Positions 48,907 to 58,187 of a DNA stretch of 64,000 bases are shown here, piece by piece (position 1 is the stretch's first letter; each line of letters opens with the position of its first letter). The notes under the pieces are model-generated. The model saw nothing but the letters and a program-made list of their open reading frames with translations. It did not search any database and was not told the DNA's origin. The stretch covers positions 1 through 64,000 of the forward strand of contig NZ_CP029197.1 in the NCBI RefSeq assembly GCF_008639165.1. Reading direction: 5' to 3'. This DNA comes from Streptomyces venezuelae ATCC 10712. GTDB taxonomy: Bacteria; Actinomycetota; Actinomycetes; Streptomycetales; Streptomycetaceae. Both the position numbers and the translations under genes were made by a program.

Positions 48907-51732
48907 GTGAGGAAGAACGCTTTGATACGTGTCACACGCGGCGTGGCCATCGCCGCGGCGTTACTCGCCCTGGCGGCGGTGTCACCGGGGGCCGCGTACG
49001 CGCAGCCTTCGCCCGGTGCTCCGTCGACCACCGCCCCCGCCCGGTTCGGGAACCTGGAGCTCCCCGAGGGCTGGCAGATCATCGGAACCGGGACGGGCAG
49101 GCAGCTGGTCTGGACGGCGTCCGAACCCGTCCGCATGGGTGACGCCCGAGTCGAGTTCCATGCGGGCGACCGGCTGCTCGGGCGGCCGGTGGCCCAACGG
49201 GACGGTCGTTCCTTCCGGTTGCCGCTCGGGGACGCGCGGGTCGGGTCCGCGCTCGTCGAGGGCGTGCAGCTGCGCGTGACGGCCGGTGGGCGTCGGCTGG
49301 ACGAGGGCGGGCCCGCGCGTTCCGCGCGTGTCCGGCCGCTCGCCCCGGTCGCCGTGCCCGAGGCCCCGCTCCCCGCGAACCCGGTGGATCCCGGAAAGCT
49401 GGGTCGCTACCGGACCGTGAGCGGCGAGTACGACCTCACGTCGGTGCGGCTGCCCGGGTTCCCGGAGCCGGTCGAGATGCGCGCCACCGTGGTGGGACCG
49501 GCCGACGCTCCGGGGAAGCGGCCCGTGGCTCTCTTCCTGCACGGCCGCCACGGGACCTGCTACACCCCGGGCAGCGAGCAGGAGACCGGTGACTGGCCCT
49601 GCGCCGCGGGCTCCCTGCCGATACCGAGCCACCAGGGGTACCTGCGGGCGCAGCGGCTGCTCGCCTCCCAGGGCTACGTGACCCTGTCCATATCCGCCAA
49701 CGGCATCAACGGACAGGACCACTTCGCCGAGGACGGCGGCGCCCAGGCCCGCTCGTCACTCATACGCCAGCACCTGGCCCGCTGGGCCGACTGGTCCGCC
49801 CACCGCGCCTCCGCCCCCGCCGCCGTGCGCCAGGCCTCGGCCGCGGACCTCTCGCGCGTGCTCCTTGTCGGCCACTCCCGGGGCGGCGAGGGCGTCAACC
49901 GGGCCGCGCTCGACAGCGTCACTCCGCCGCCCGCCGACCAGGACGGCTACCGGGGCCCCGTACGGTGGAAGATCCGCGGCACCGTGCCCATCGGCCCCAC
50001 GATCTTCGGCAACAACCCCGCTCCGGACGTTCCGTCCATGACGATCCTGCCCGGCTGCGACGGCGACGTGTCCGACCTCCAGGGCCAGAACTTCGTCGAC
50101 GGCACACGGGGCGTCAGCCGCGGTGCCGCGCTGCACAGCGCGGTCTACGTGATCGGCGCCAACCACAACTTCTTCAACAGCGAGTGGACCCCGGGCCAGG
50201 CCAAGGCGCCCGCCTTCGACGACTTCTGGACCGACGAGACGCCCGACCCGGTCTGCTCCCCCGGTACGGCGACCCGCCTCACCGCCGATCAGCAGCAGGC
50301 CGCGGGAGCCACGTACATCGCGGCGGCGGCCCGGCTGTTCGTCGACGGTGACGACCGGGTGCGTCCGCTCCTGGACGGCACCGGCCGCCGTGCGCCGTCC
50401 GCCGACCCGGCGCGGGTGCTCACCCACGCCGTCGGCGCGCACCGGGCCCCGGCGTTCCTGCCGGGCCCGTCGGTCACCGTGTCCGGTGGCGGCCGGCTGT
50501 GCGCTCAGGTCGACCCGGACGCGGCCCGTTCCTGCCTGTCTCCCGAGGCGGGCGGCGCCTCGCCGCACTTCGCGGCGTGGGAGACCGCTGCCGAGCCGGG
50601 CCGCGACGCCGTGGCGCTGGAGTGGTCGAGCCCGGGAACGCCCGTCACGGTGCGCTCCCCGCGCCCGGTCCCGCTGGCGGGCTCCGACGCGCTGGCGCTG
50701 CGGCTGATCGTCCCGCCCAACACCACGGGCACCGAGTTCGACGTGGCGGTGACCGACGCCTCGGGCCGCCGCGCACCGCTCGGACGGGTACGGGTCGACG
50801 GACTTCCCGGCACGGAGCGGACCGCCTCCTACTGGGCCCGTGAGGTCCGAGTGCCGCTGACCGCCGCCGCCCGGGCGGCCGGGCTGGACCTGAAGCGGAT
50901 CGTGGGACTCGAACTGATCCCGCGCGCCGGGGCCGGCCGCGCGTGGCTGATGGACGCGTGGGGCTGGCGCCCCGGCATGCCGGTGGTACGCCAGGAGCCG
51001 CTGGCGCGGGTCGACGTCGGCCGTCTGCAGGTCTCGGAGGGCGACTCCGGTGTCCGGACGTACCGCGTGCCGGTCCGGGTGACGGGTCAGGGCAGCGGTC
51101 AGATCCGCCTGTTCGTGCCCCGGCCGGGCTCGGACGAGGTCACGTCCCGCACGGTGACCGTGCGGCCCGGGCGCCATGACATCGACCTGCCGGTCGAGGT
51201 GCGGGGCAACACCCGCTTCGGTGACGACGTGCGACACGACGTGTTCGTCAAGGCGGTGCGCGGCACCGCGGTCGGCGCGCACCGGGGTGGCGTGACGGTG
51301 CTCAACGACGATCCGATGCCCAAGATCAGCGTGACGCCCGTCGCGGACGACGTGACCGAGGGCGGGACGCTGACCTGGCGGGTGACGCTGTCCGAGGTCG
51401 CCGACGCCGACGTCATGGGCTGGGTGTCCTTCGTGCCGCCGGCCGCTGGCACGGAGCTGTCCACGGCTGACGTGGACCGGGCATGGCTCCAGGAGCACCT
51501 CGGCGAGGTGCCTGCCGAGCCCACGCCGCTCTCCGGGATCGCGTTCGGCGGCCTGAACCTCGGTGCCACCGTGCCTGCCGGGTCGACGAGTACGGAGGTG
51601 ACCGTGCCCACGGTCAAGGACGGCATCAGCGAGCCGACGGAGTCGCTGCGGGCCCGGCTGACCACGTATGACGGCGCCTGGGAGCCGATCCCGGGGCCGG
51701 AGTTCACCGGGACGGTGCGGGACGCCTCGTAG
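48907..51732 (+). CDS. Large secreted alpha/beta hydrolase with Calx-beta-like domains
   Basis: 941 residues from GTG 48907. Signal peptide RGVAIAAALLALAAVSPGAA, cut near AYA. The hydrolase domain begins with VALFLHGRHGTCYTPGSEQE and has nucleophile motif LVGHSRGGEG (Ser324) plus YVIGANHNFFN with a candidate His. From ~680 are beta-rich modules (YRVPVRVTGQGSGQI, ISVTPVADDVTEGGTLTWRV) like Calx-beta repeats, probably for carbohydrate or calcium binding. Extracellular esterase/lipase or peptidase. The start is uncertain as the frame is open 50 codons upstream, and no strong ribosome site is seen. Confidence 0.85.
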   Translation: MRKNALIRVTRGVAIAAALLALAAVSPGAAYAQPSPGAPSTTAPARFGNLELPEGWQIIGTGTGRQLVWTASEPVRMGDARVEFHAGDRLLGRPVAQRDGRSFRLPLGDARVGSALVEGVQLRVTAGGRRLDEGGPARSARVRPLAPVAVPEAPLPANPVDPGKLGRYRTVSGEYDLTSVRLPGFPEPVEMRATVVGPADAPGKRPVALFLHGRHGTCYTPGSEQETGDWPCAAGSLPIPSHQGYLRAQRLLASQGYVTLSISANGINGQDHFAEDGGAQARSSLIRQHLARWADWSAHRASAPAAVRQASAADLSRVLLVGHSRGGEGVNRAALDSVTPPPADQDGYRGPVRWKIRGTVPIGPTIFGNNPAPDVPSMTILPGCDGDVSDLQGQNFVDGTRGVSRGAALHSAVYVIGANHNFFNSEWTPGQAKAPAFDDFWTDETPDPVCSPGTATRLTADQQQAAGATYIAAAARLFVDGDDRVRPLLDGTGRRAPSADPARVLTHAVGAHRAPAFLPGPSVTVSGGGRLCAQVDPDAARSCLSPEAGGASPHFAAWETAAEPGRDAVALEWSSPGTPVTVRSPRPVPLAGSDALALRLIVPPNTTGTEFDVAVTDASGRRAPLGRVRVDGLPGTERTASYWAREVRVPLTAAARAAGLDLKRIVGLELIPRAGAGRAWLMDAWGWRPGMPVVRQEPLARVDVGRLQVSEGDSGVRTYRVPVRVTGQGSGQIRLFVPRPGSDEVTSRTVTVRPGRHDIDLPVEVRGNTRFGDDVRHDVFVKAVRGTAVGAHRGGVTVLNDDPMPKISVTPVADDVTEGGTLTWRVTLSEVADADVMGWVSFVPPAAGTELSTADVDRAWLQEHLGEVPAEPTPLSGIAFGGLNLGATVPAGSTSTEVTVPTVKDGISEPTESLRARLTTYDGAWEPIPGPEFTGTVRDAS

Positions 51733-51860
51733 TCTCGGGGTCTCCCGCGTCGCGGCTGACGTGCCGTGATGTGAGGTGAGGTGAGGGCGGGCGTCGATTC
51801 CTTCGCGGGGCCGGTGCCCGCCCTTCTCGTGCGCACCGTCCCTCGCTGCTCAGCCCCTGG

Positions 51861-51926
51861 TCCGTACGCGTCTCCTGATCCGTACGCGTCTCCTGATCCG
51901 TACGCGTCTCCTGGTCCGTACACGTC
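51861..51926. repeat. 18-bp tandem repeat
   Basis: TCCGTACGCGTCTCCTGA repeated about 3.7 times (51861-51878, 51879-51896, 51897-51914, partial to 51926), in the 309-base gene-free gap between the hydrolase and the polyprenyl synthase operon. The rest of the gap shows nothing else. The core GTACGCGTC is near-palindromic, so a repeated protein-binding site is possible. Confidence 0.8.
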
Positions 51927-52041
51927 ATCGGCATGATCACTCGTTCGTGAGTTCCTCCGCTCCGCCGCGCCGTCCGCCGCCAAGCTGACGGTGGTGGCGC
52001 GTGACCGGCGTCCGGCCGGTGCGGAGCGAAGGGGTGAGGAC

Positions 52042-52320
52042 ATGACAGGGGACGCTGAGCGTCGCAGGGGTCCGGGTGAGCAGGCGGTACTGCTCGTGGC
52101 CGGGCTCGCCGACGTGGCAGTGGGGACCTTGGGGTCCGCGCTCGGGGTCGTACGGGGGCTGGCGCGGCGCTCGGACACCGTGGAGCTGGTGGCGGAGGCC
52201 GAGCGGGACCTGACGGCGCGTGGGCGCCTCGTCCTGGACCGTTACGCCTCCGCTCCCCCGGCGCATCTGGAGTTGCTCGCCCGGCGCGCCCTGGCCGAGC
52301 GGGGGAACGAGGGTGGCTGA
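52042..52320 (+). CDS. Small protein co-transcribed with polyprenyl synthase
   Basis: 92 residues from ATG 52042; GGTGAGGA lies close upstream. One hydrophobic stretch (EQAVLLVAGLADVAVGTLGS) and a charged helical C-terminus (VELVAEAERDLTARGRLVLD). Its stop overlaps the GTG of the polyprenyl synthase by eight bases (GTGGCTGA). No recognised family. Probably a partner or membrane tether of the prenyl enzyme; that is inference. Confidence 0.75.
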   Translation: MTGDAERRRGPGEQAVLLVAGLADVAVGTLGSALGVVRGLARRSDTVELVAEAERDLTARGRLVLDRYASAPPAHLELLARRALAERGNEGG

Positions 52321-53365
52321 GCGGTGGGAGGCGGCCGCCTTCAAGGCCCGCGTCGACGAGGTGCTGCACCGGTTCGTCGCCGACGAGGCCGATCTGCTGG
52401 CGGCGGTCGATCCGGCGCTCGCGCCGGTGGCCGAGCGGCTGGAGGAGGCGGTCGCGGTCGGCAAACGGCTGCGGGCGGCGTTCTGTTACTGGGGCTGGCG
52501 CGCGACCCGGCAGCCCGACAGCGACGCGCTGCTGCGGGCCGCCGCGTCCATGGAACTGGTGCACGCGGCGGCGGTCGTGCACGACGACCTCATCGACGAC
52601 AGTCCGCTGCGGCACGGCCGCCCCACCGCTCACGTCGCGCTCGGCGCGGCCGTACGCCACCATCCGCGGGCCGCGGACGCCGCCCGCTCGCTGGCGATGC
52701 TCGTCGGGGACCTTCTCATGTCGCTGGCCGGGCAGTTGTTCGCGACGAGCGGCCTGCCCGCCGCCTATCTCGGCCGGGCCCGCCCGCTGTGGGCGGCGCT
52801 GGCCCGCGATCTGATCGCCGGTGAGTGCCTGGAGATCCTCCACACCGGGGGCGCCCCGGACACGGCGGCGTCACTGAAGGTGATCCGCTACAAGACGGCC
52901 AAGTACACCGTCGAGCAGCCGCTGCTCATCGGCGGCGCACTGGCCGGCGCCGGCGAGCGCCTGCGTGAGGGGTTCAGCGCCTACGGGCTGCCGCTCGGCG
53001 AGGCGTTCCAGCTGCGGGACGACCTGCTCGGGCTGTTCGGCGACCCGCACCGGACCGGCAAGGCCAACGCCGACGACGTACGCGGCCATCGACCCACCGC
53101 CCTCCTCGCCGAGACCTGGCGCATCGCGGGGCCCGACGAGCGGGAGCGGCTCCGGGCGCTGCTGGGCCGGGACGATCTGGGCGAGGACGGTCTGGAGGAC
53201 GTACGCGAGGTGATGCGCCGGCTCAAGGCGCCCGATCGGGTCGAGAGCATGATCGCCGCGCGGGTCCAGGAGGCGCTGGGCGCGCTGCACGAGCTGGACG
53301 TTCCCGTGCCCGCCGCCGGTGCGCTGACCGCGCTGGCGCACTCGGCCGCCGTCCGGTTGTCCTGA
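52313..53365 (+). CDS. Polyprenyl diphosphate synthase
   Basis: 350 residues from GTG 52313. Both aspartate-rich motifs of trans-isoprenyl synthases are present: VVHDDLIDDSPLRHG (DDLIDD at 91-96) and FQLRDDLLGLFGD, plus LKVIRYKTAKYTVEQPL. Condenses IPP with allylic diphosphates to make geranylgeranyl or longer chains for quinones, carotenoids or terpenes. No terpene cyclase is nearby. It is the middle gene of an operon with the 92-residue protein and MpaB-like oxygenase. Confidence 0.93.
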   Translation: MAERWEAAAFKARVDEVLHRFVADEADLLAAVDPALAPVAERLEEAVAVGKRLRAAFCYWGWRATRQPDSDALLRAAASMELVHAAAVVHDDLIDDSPLRHGRPTAHVALGAAVRHHPRAADAARSLAMLVGDLLMSLAGQLFATSGLPAAYLGRARPLWAALARDLIAGECLEILHTGGAPDTAASLKVIRYKTAKYTVEQPLLIGGALAGAGERLREGFSAYGLPLGEAFQLRDDLLGLFGDPHRTGKANADDVRGHRPTALLAETWRIAGPDERERLRALLGRDDLGEDGLEDVREVMRRLKAPDRVESMIAARVQEALGALHELDVPVPAAGALTALAHSAAVRLS

Positions 53366-53466
53366 GCCGACGCGCCGCCCCGGCTCGCGCCGCGCCGATG
53401 GCCGTTCGCGCCGCCCCGGCTCGCATCGTCCCCGACCCGTCAACCTCATCCGCAAGGAGTCCTGCC

Positions 53467-54633
53467 GTGCCCCACGCCGACGCCTCGACCAACGCCCTCC
53501 GGCAGACCGGCGACGAGCTCGCCGACGCCACCGTCGCCGCCCTCTTCGAGCGCGGTGAGATGGGCAGCTTCAACACCCTCATGCGGTTCTTCTCCACCGC
53601 CGGAGCCCCTGTGCCGGACGGGCTGCCCGACGTCGCCAGGGAGTACCTGGAGGCCACGAGCGCGCCCCCGGCCTGGGTGGACTGGGAGGAGATGGAGCGG
53701 GCCCGGCTGTTCTTCATCGACAACAACGTGCACATCGCGACGGCGCTGTCCTTCGCGTCCATGCCCGCCTGCTACCTCGTCCCGCACGTGGCGAAGCTGC
53801 TCTCGGCGACCCACGGTCTGAACTACCCCTCGACGCGGATGGCGGCCACGGGCCAGTTCACCGTCTATCTGATGCGGCCCGACGCATTCGAGGCCGGCAG
53901 CCGGTTCCTTCCCGCCGCGCAGAAGGTCCGTCTGCTCCACGCGTCCATCCGTCACCACCTCACCCGGGAGAACCGCTGGGACGTGGCGGCCTCCGGGGTT
54001 CCGATCTGTCAGGAGGACATGATCGGCGGCCAGATGTTCTTCTCGCTGCTCGTCCTCGACAGCCTGCACCGCCTCGGCATCCACATGTCGCAGGAGGGGG
54101 CGGAGGCGTACTACTACGCCTGGCGCGTCGTCGGCGCCATGCTCGGCGTCGACCAGGAGACCGTGCCCAAGACGCTCGACGAGGCACGGCTGTTCCTCGA
54201 CGACTACATGGTCCGGTTCATGGGACCCTCGCCGGAGGGCGTCCATCTGACCGGGCAGCTCATCCGGCTGTACGAGGACATCGTGCCGGGCACGCTCCTC
54301 GACCCGCTCGTCCCCGCCCTCGTCCGCTACCTGATCGGGGACACCTGCGCCGACTGGCTGGAGGTCACCAGCACCCCCTGGGACACCGTCGTGAAGGCCG
54401 TGCCCCACGTGCTGGGGGTCCTGGAGACGATCGAGGACCGGTCGCCCCTGGGTGCCTGGGCACTGGACCGGATCGGGCACCTGACGACGGTCTTCGAACT
54501 GTCCTCGCTGACCCGTGGACGTGTGATGCACTACGCCGTGCCCGAGGACCTCAGGAAGGAGTACGGGGTCCCCGACGCACCGTCCCGCACGCGCCGCTGG
54601 ACCCCGCCGCCTCCCGCGACGCGCGTGACCTGA
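53467..54633 (+). CDS. MpaB-family oxygenase (DUF2236)
   Basis: 388 residues from GTG 53467 with AAGGAG upstream; the frame extends 23 codons further, without resemblance. Conserved stretches: WVDWEEMERARLFFIDNNVH, KVRLLHASIRHHLTRENRWD, QEDMIGGQMFFSLLVLDSLH and EGAEAYYYAWRVVGAMLGVD, matching the MpaB/rubber-oxygenase-like haem family. The Arg-His-His region may be the haem site. MpaB cleaves prenyl side chains oxidatively; here, behind a polyprenyl synthase, an oxidation of a prenyl compound is likely. Confidence 0.88.
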   Translation: MPHADASTNALRQTGDELADATVAALFERGEMGSFNTLMRFFSTAGAPVPDGLPDVAREYLEATSAPPAWVDWEEMERARLFFIDNNVHIATALSFASMPACYLVPHVAKLLSATHGLNYPSTRMAATGQFTVYLMRPDAFEAGSRFLPAAQKVRLLHASIRHHLTRENRWDVAASGVPICQEDMIGGQMFFSLLVLDSLHRLGIHMSQEGAEAYYYAWRVVGAMLGVDQETVPKTLDEARLFLDDYMVRFMGPSPEGVHLTGQLIRLYEDIVPGTLLDPLVPALVRYLIGDTCADWLEVTSTPWDTVVKAVPHVLGVLETIEDRSPLGAWALDRIGHLTTVFELSSLTRGRVMHYAVPEDLRKEYGVPDAPSRTRRWTPPPPATRVT

Positions 54634-54642
54634 GCCCTTGCC

Positions 54643-54665
54643 GGCCCGACCGGGCAGGTCGGGCC
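54643..54665. terminator. Hairpin between convergent MpaB and ABC permease genes
   Basis: Perfect nine-base stem GGCCCGACC/GGTCGGGCC (54643-54651, 54657-54665) with a five-base loop. It lies ten bases after the MpaB stop and 13 before the ABC permease stop, fit to end both convergent transcripts. Confidence 0.75.
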
Positions 54666-54677
54666 CCCGGTCCCGGG

Positions 54678-55607
54678 TCACACGTCGCGGCGCCGCACTC
54701 CGACGATCGCCACCGCCGCCGCGGCCAGCATCCAGACCACGTACACCGTCCACGCCCCGCCGGTGGTCCAGGGGAAGTCGGTCGGGAGGGAGCGGAAGTC
54801 GACCAGCTTGAGCCAGGCCCGGTACGGCAGGGCGTGGCCGACCGTCGCCGACCAGTGGCGGCCGTCCGTCAGGACGACGGGAAGAACGAGGAGGACACCG
54901 ACCGTCGTGATCATCGTGGCCGCGGTGTGGCGGACGACGGCGCCGAGGGCCATCCCGGCGAGCGCGCACACCGGGGCGAGCAGCGCGGAGGCGAGGACCA
55001 CGCGCCCGGCGCCCGGATGGCCGAGCGGGACCCCGAGGTCCTTGCCGGCGAGGATCGCCTGGGTGAGGAAGAACGAACCTCCCGCGACGAGCGCCCCGAA
55101 GAGGGTCGCGAACGCCGCCACGACGACTGTCTTGGCCCCCATGACCGCACCTCGGGCGGGTACGGCCGCGAACGTCGTGCGGATGGTCCCCGTGCTGAAC
55201 TCCCCCACGATCGCGAGCGCCCCGAGGGCTCCCAGGGCGAGCATCATGACCGTGGCCGCGTTTCCGTTGAAGGCCAGCTGGAGGGGAATGCCGTCGCGGA
55301 TGAAGTCGGCCCGGTCCGCCGCGTCCTCCTCCGTCCAGTACTTGGCCGTGTCGTAGGCGGTGCCCACGTTGAAGGCGAGCACGGCCAGCGCGGCCGCGCC
55401 GTACGCGATCCAGGTCGACCGCAGCGAACGGAGCTTGACCCACTCGGAGAGGACGAGGTCGAGGAAGCGGGGGCGGGGGTCTGCGGCAGGGAGGGGCGAC
55501 GGCAGCGTGCCGGTCGCGCTGGGCGAGTTGGTCGAGCCGGTCGTACTGCGGGTGCCGGGCGAGCTGAGGGTGCCGGGCGTGCCGGTCGCGCTGGGCGTGC
55601 GGTTCAT
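54678..55607 (-). CDS. ABC-2 type transporter permease
   Basis: 309 residues from ATG 55607, overlapping the ATPase stop (ATGA). A Thr/Ser/Gly/Pro-rich N-terminus (TPSATGTPGTLSSPGTR) is followed by VLSEWVKLRSLRSTWIAYGA and six spans, including VMMLALGALGALAIVGEFST and TTFAAVPARGAVMGAKTVVV, typical of ABC-2 permeases next to a lone ATPase. Probably exports a lipid, peptide or antibiotic, or confers resistance. Confidence 0.9.
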   Translation of the reverse strand: MNRTPSATGTPGTLSSPGTRSTTGSTNSPSATGTLPSPLPAADPRPRFLDLVLSEWVKLRSLRSTWIAYGAAALAVLAFNVGTAYDTAKYWTEEDAADRADFIRDGIPLQLAFNGNAATVMMLALGALGALAIVGEFSTGTIRTTFAAVPARGAVMGAKTVVVAAFATLFGALVAGGSFFLTQAILAGKDLGVPLGHPGAGRVVLASALLAPVCALAGMALGAVVRHTAATMITTVGVLLVLPVVLTDGRHWSATVGHALPYRAWLKLVDFRSLPTDFPWTTGGAWTVYVVWMLAAAAVAIVGVRRRDV

Positions 55608-56512
55608 CGGGATTCTCCTGCGGCGTACTGGACGCTGTCGGCGGTGAGCTGCATGAAGACGTCCTCCAGGGACGCCGTCCGGCCGGTGAGTCCGCGGAGC
55701 GGGATGCCGTGGGCCAGGGCGATCTCGCCGATCCGGTCCGGCGTCAGGCCGGTGACGCTGAGGTGCTCGCCTTCGCCGGCCACCGCCGCGCCCTCCGCCG
55801 TCAGGAAGGTGCGCAGGGCCGACGCTTCCCTGGCGGCCACCTCGACGCTCGGGCGGGTGCCTCGGGCGGAGAAGTCGGTGAGGCTCTCCGCCGCGATCAG
55901 TTCGCCGCGGCCGATGACGATCAGCTCGTCGGCGGTGTGCTCCATCTCGGACATCAGGTGGCTGGAGACGAACACCGTGCGGCCCTCGGCGGCGAGCCGG
56001 CGGAACAGCTCGCGCACCCACTTCACGCCCTCGGGGTCAAGGCCGTTGAGCGGCTCGTCGAACAGCAGCACCGGCGGGTCTCCGAGCAGGGCGGCCGCGA
56101 TGCCGAGCCGCTGCTTCATGCCGAGCGAGAACCCGGCGATGCGGCGACCGGCGGCCTCGGCGAGGCCGACCTCCCGCAGCACCTCCGCGACCCGCCGACG
56201 CGGGATGCGGTTGGCGACGGCGAGCGCGGTGAGCTGGGCCGTCGCGCTGCGGCCGCCGTGCACGTCGTGCGCGTCGAGCAGGGCGCCGACGTGGCGCAGG
56301 CCGCGGGGCCGCTCGCGGAAGGGGCGGCCGTCCACGGTGACCCGCCCGCCGGTGGGCTCGTGGAGGCCGAGGATCATCCGCAGGGTCGTGCTCTTGCCCG
56401 CGCCGTTCGGTCCGAGGAAGCCGGTCACCCGGCCCGGTCGGACGGTGAAGGACAGGTCCTTGACGGCGGTCGTGCCACCGTATCGCTTGGTGAGCTCGCT
56501 GACTTCGATCAC
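55604..56512 (-). CDS. ABC transporter ATP-binding protein
   Basis: 302 residues. Walker A GPNGAGKST at 34-42, signature FSLGMKQRL, Walker B VLLFDEPLNGLD and switch His in SSHLMSEM are all intact. C-terminal extension LIVIGRGELIAAESLTDF to LEDVFMQLTADSVQ matches the DrrA/YadG group that energises two-permease ABC-2 exporters. Operon with the following permease gene. Confidence 0.94.
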   Translation of the reverse strand: MIEVSELTKRYGGTTAVKDLSFTVRPGRVTGFLGPNGAGKSTTLRMILGLHEPTGGRVTVDGRPFRERPRGLRHVGALLDAHDVHGGRSATAQLTALAVANRIPRRRVAEVLREVGLAEAAGRRIAGFSLGMKQRLGIAAALLGDPPVLLFDEPLNGLDPEGVKWVRELFRRLAAEGRTVFVSSHLMSEMEHTADELIVIGRGELIAAESLTDFSARGTRPSVEVAAREASALRTFLTAEGAAVAGEGEHLSVTGLTPDRIGEIALAHGIPLRGLTGRTASLEDVFMQLTADSVQYAAGESR

Positions 56513-56648
56513 ATGAACAAGGTGCCGTTCGGGCCCCGTTCGCGTCGTCCGACCAGCGCGGACAATCCTCCGGTCCGGGGGTCGACCGTGGTCGTACAGC
56601 CTCGGGTGACTCGCCTCCGCGACCCGGGGTCATGAACCGGAAACGCCC

Positions 56649-56680
56649 GCGGGCCGCCGGCATGGCAGCCGGCGGCCCGC
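56649..56680 (-). terminator. Strong hairpin after cold shock gene
   Basis: Perfect 13-base stem (56649-56661 with 56668-56680) and a six-base loop, beginning 34 bases after the cold shock stop. No T-run, as usual in Streptomyces. Confidence 0.85.
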
Positions 56681-56713
56681 GTGACGGTCGAGGTCGGCGA
56701 ACCGGCCTGCGGC

Positions 56714-56917
56714 TCAGCCGCGGACGATGTTCTCCGCCTGGGGGCCCTTCTGGCCCTGCGTGATGTCGAAGGTCACGGCTTCGCCCTCGGTCAGCTCGCG
56801 GTACCCGTTGCCCTGGATGTTGGAGTAGTGGGCGAAGACGTCCGGGCCACCGCCGTCCTGGGCGATGAAGCCGAAGCCCTTCTCCGAGTTGAACCACTTC
56901 ACGGTGCCGCTGGCCAT
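56714..56917 (-). CDS. Cold shock protein (CspA family)
   Basis: 67 residues from ATG 56917. [15 protein letters not shown] and [15 protein letters not shown] contain the RNP1 and RNP2 nucleic-acid-binding motifs; it ends [20 protein letters not shown]. Single-stranded RNA/DNA chaperone. It is a complete cold shock domain protein, monocistronic with a strong terminator. In such genes the long 5' leader (about 56918-57049) is often regulatory. Confidence 0.97.
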   Translation of the reverse strand: MASGTVKWFNSEKGFGFIAQDGGGPDVFAHYSNIQGNGYRELTEGEAVTFDITQGQKGPQAENIVRG

Positions 56918-57049
56918 GCTCGTCCTTCTGTCAGTCCGACGGCGGTCCGGGGGACCGCCGAGGCACCCTTCCGCAGGTGCCACATCGGTCCTCCCCCGCC
57001 ACGACCGTCCCTACACCCGCCGATCGGATCTTGTGACATCGGCCCGGGG

Positions 57050-57982
57050 TCACTTCGCGAGCTTGCCGCCCGGGGTCACGGCGAACCACGTGCCGCCCAC
57101 GCCCTGGCCACGGGTTTCGCCGGGGGTCTTGTCGCCCGTGAACCAGTACAGGGGCCAGCAGTCGAGGGTGAGCTGCTTCGTGCCGTCGGGGCGGGTGTAG
57201 CTGATCAGCTTCTTGGGGTCGATGCCCTTGACGTTCCTGAGGTCGACGAGCTGCGCGGGGCGCCACTTCTCCAGGCAGGCGCCCTCGCAGTGGGACTTCA
57301 TCGGCCAGGCGGTGTCCTTGGTGAAGCGGTACAGGGTGCGGCCCTTGCCGTCGCGGATGATGTCGCCGAGCTTCGCGTCGTCGACCACCGAGAGGGCGGG
57401 GAGGGCTTCGCCGGCGGGCCGGGGGGCCTTGGTGCCGGCCTTCTTGCCGTCGGGGGTGACCGCGAACCAGGTGCCGCCCACGCCCTGGCCGTTCGTCTGG
57501 CCGGGCGCCGTGTCCTTGGCGAAGCGGTACACGGGCCAGCCGGCGATGGTCAGCTGCTCGGTGCCGTCGGCGCGCTTGACCGTGCCGAGCTTGGCGGCGT
57601 CGACGCCGCCGGGCTTGGTGCCGGAGGCGGGGACCGGGGGCCAGGCCTTCGCGCAATCGCCCTCGCAGGTGGTCATGGAGGGGTTGGCGGTGTCCTTGTC
57701 GAAGCGGTAGAGGGTGAAGCCGGCCGCGTCGGCGACGAGCGGGCCGAGCTTGGGGTCGTTCCGCACCGCCAGCGGTCCTGACGCGGTGGCGGCGGTCCCT
57801 CCGGCGGGGGCCGTGTCGTTCCCGTAGGCGCCGGTGCCGCTCGTGCCGTCGGCGGGGGCCGCCGACCGTGCCGGGGCCTGCTGCGGGGAGCCGGTCGTGG
57901 TGCCCTGCGTTCCGCAGGCCGTCGCTCCCAGCAGGAGGGCGGTCCCGGCCGCGGTGACGGTGAGCTTGCGCAGGTTCATCAT
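57050..57982 (-). CDS. COG4315-type secreted lipoprotein with duplicated domain
   Basis: 310 residues from ATG 57982; AGAGGAG lies close upstream. Lipobox LGATAC with the lipid-bearing Cys23. After a Ser/Thr/Pro-rich linker, two pairs of the same unit follow: GFTLYRFDKDTANPS with TTCEGDCAKAWPPV, and GRTLYRFTKDTAWPM with HCEGACLEKWRPA; each pair's second unit has NGQGVGGTWFAVTPDG or TRGQGVGGTWFAVTPGG. This is the SCO0930-like lipoprotein family, anchored outside the membrane. The C-x-G-x-C pairs suggest metal or redox binding. A gap of 205 bases separates it from the anti-sigma gene. Confidence 0.9.
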   Translation of the reverse strand: MMNLRKLTVTAAGTALLLGATACGTQGTTTGSPQQAPARSAAPADGTSGTGAYGNDTAPAGGTAATASGPLAVRNDPKLGPLVADAAGFTLYRFDKDTANPSMTTCEGDCAKAWPPVPASGTKPGGVDAAKLGTVKRADGTEQLTIAGWPVYRFAKDTAPGQTNGQGVGGTWFAVTPDGKKAGTKAPRPAGEALPALSVVDDAKLGDIIRDGKGRTLYRFTKDTAWPMKSHCEGACLEKWRPAQLVDLRNVKGIDPKKLISYTRPDGTKQLTLDCWPLYWFTGDKTPGETRGQGVGGTWFAVTPGGKLAK

Positions 57983-58132
57983 GAGAACTCCTCTTATCCG
58001 GTACTTCATCGGTCTCTGTCGGCACCGGAAACACGAGGGCCGTTCGGGGCCGGTTCAACGGGTTCGGAGTTTTCTTTCGCGTTTCTCCGGTCCGCCCGTC
58101 CGTCTGCCCTGCCGCCGTGCGGCCGGACGCCC

Positions 58133-58171
58133 GATCGGCGCCGGCCGGGGCATCCCCGGCCGGCGCCGATC
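58133..58171 (-). terminator. Perfect 18-bp hairpin after anti-sigma gene
   Basis: Stem 58133-58150 with 58154-58171, loop CAT. It begins 17 bases after the anti-sigma stop. It separates the sigma/anti-sigma operon from the lipoprotein gene, so the two are separate transcription units although the proteins may be linked. Confidence 0.9.
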
Positions 58172-58187
58172 GAGCCGGACGCGCCTG

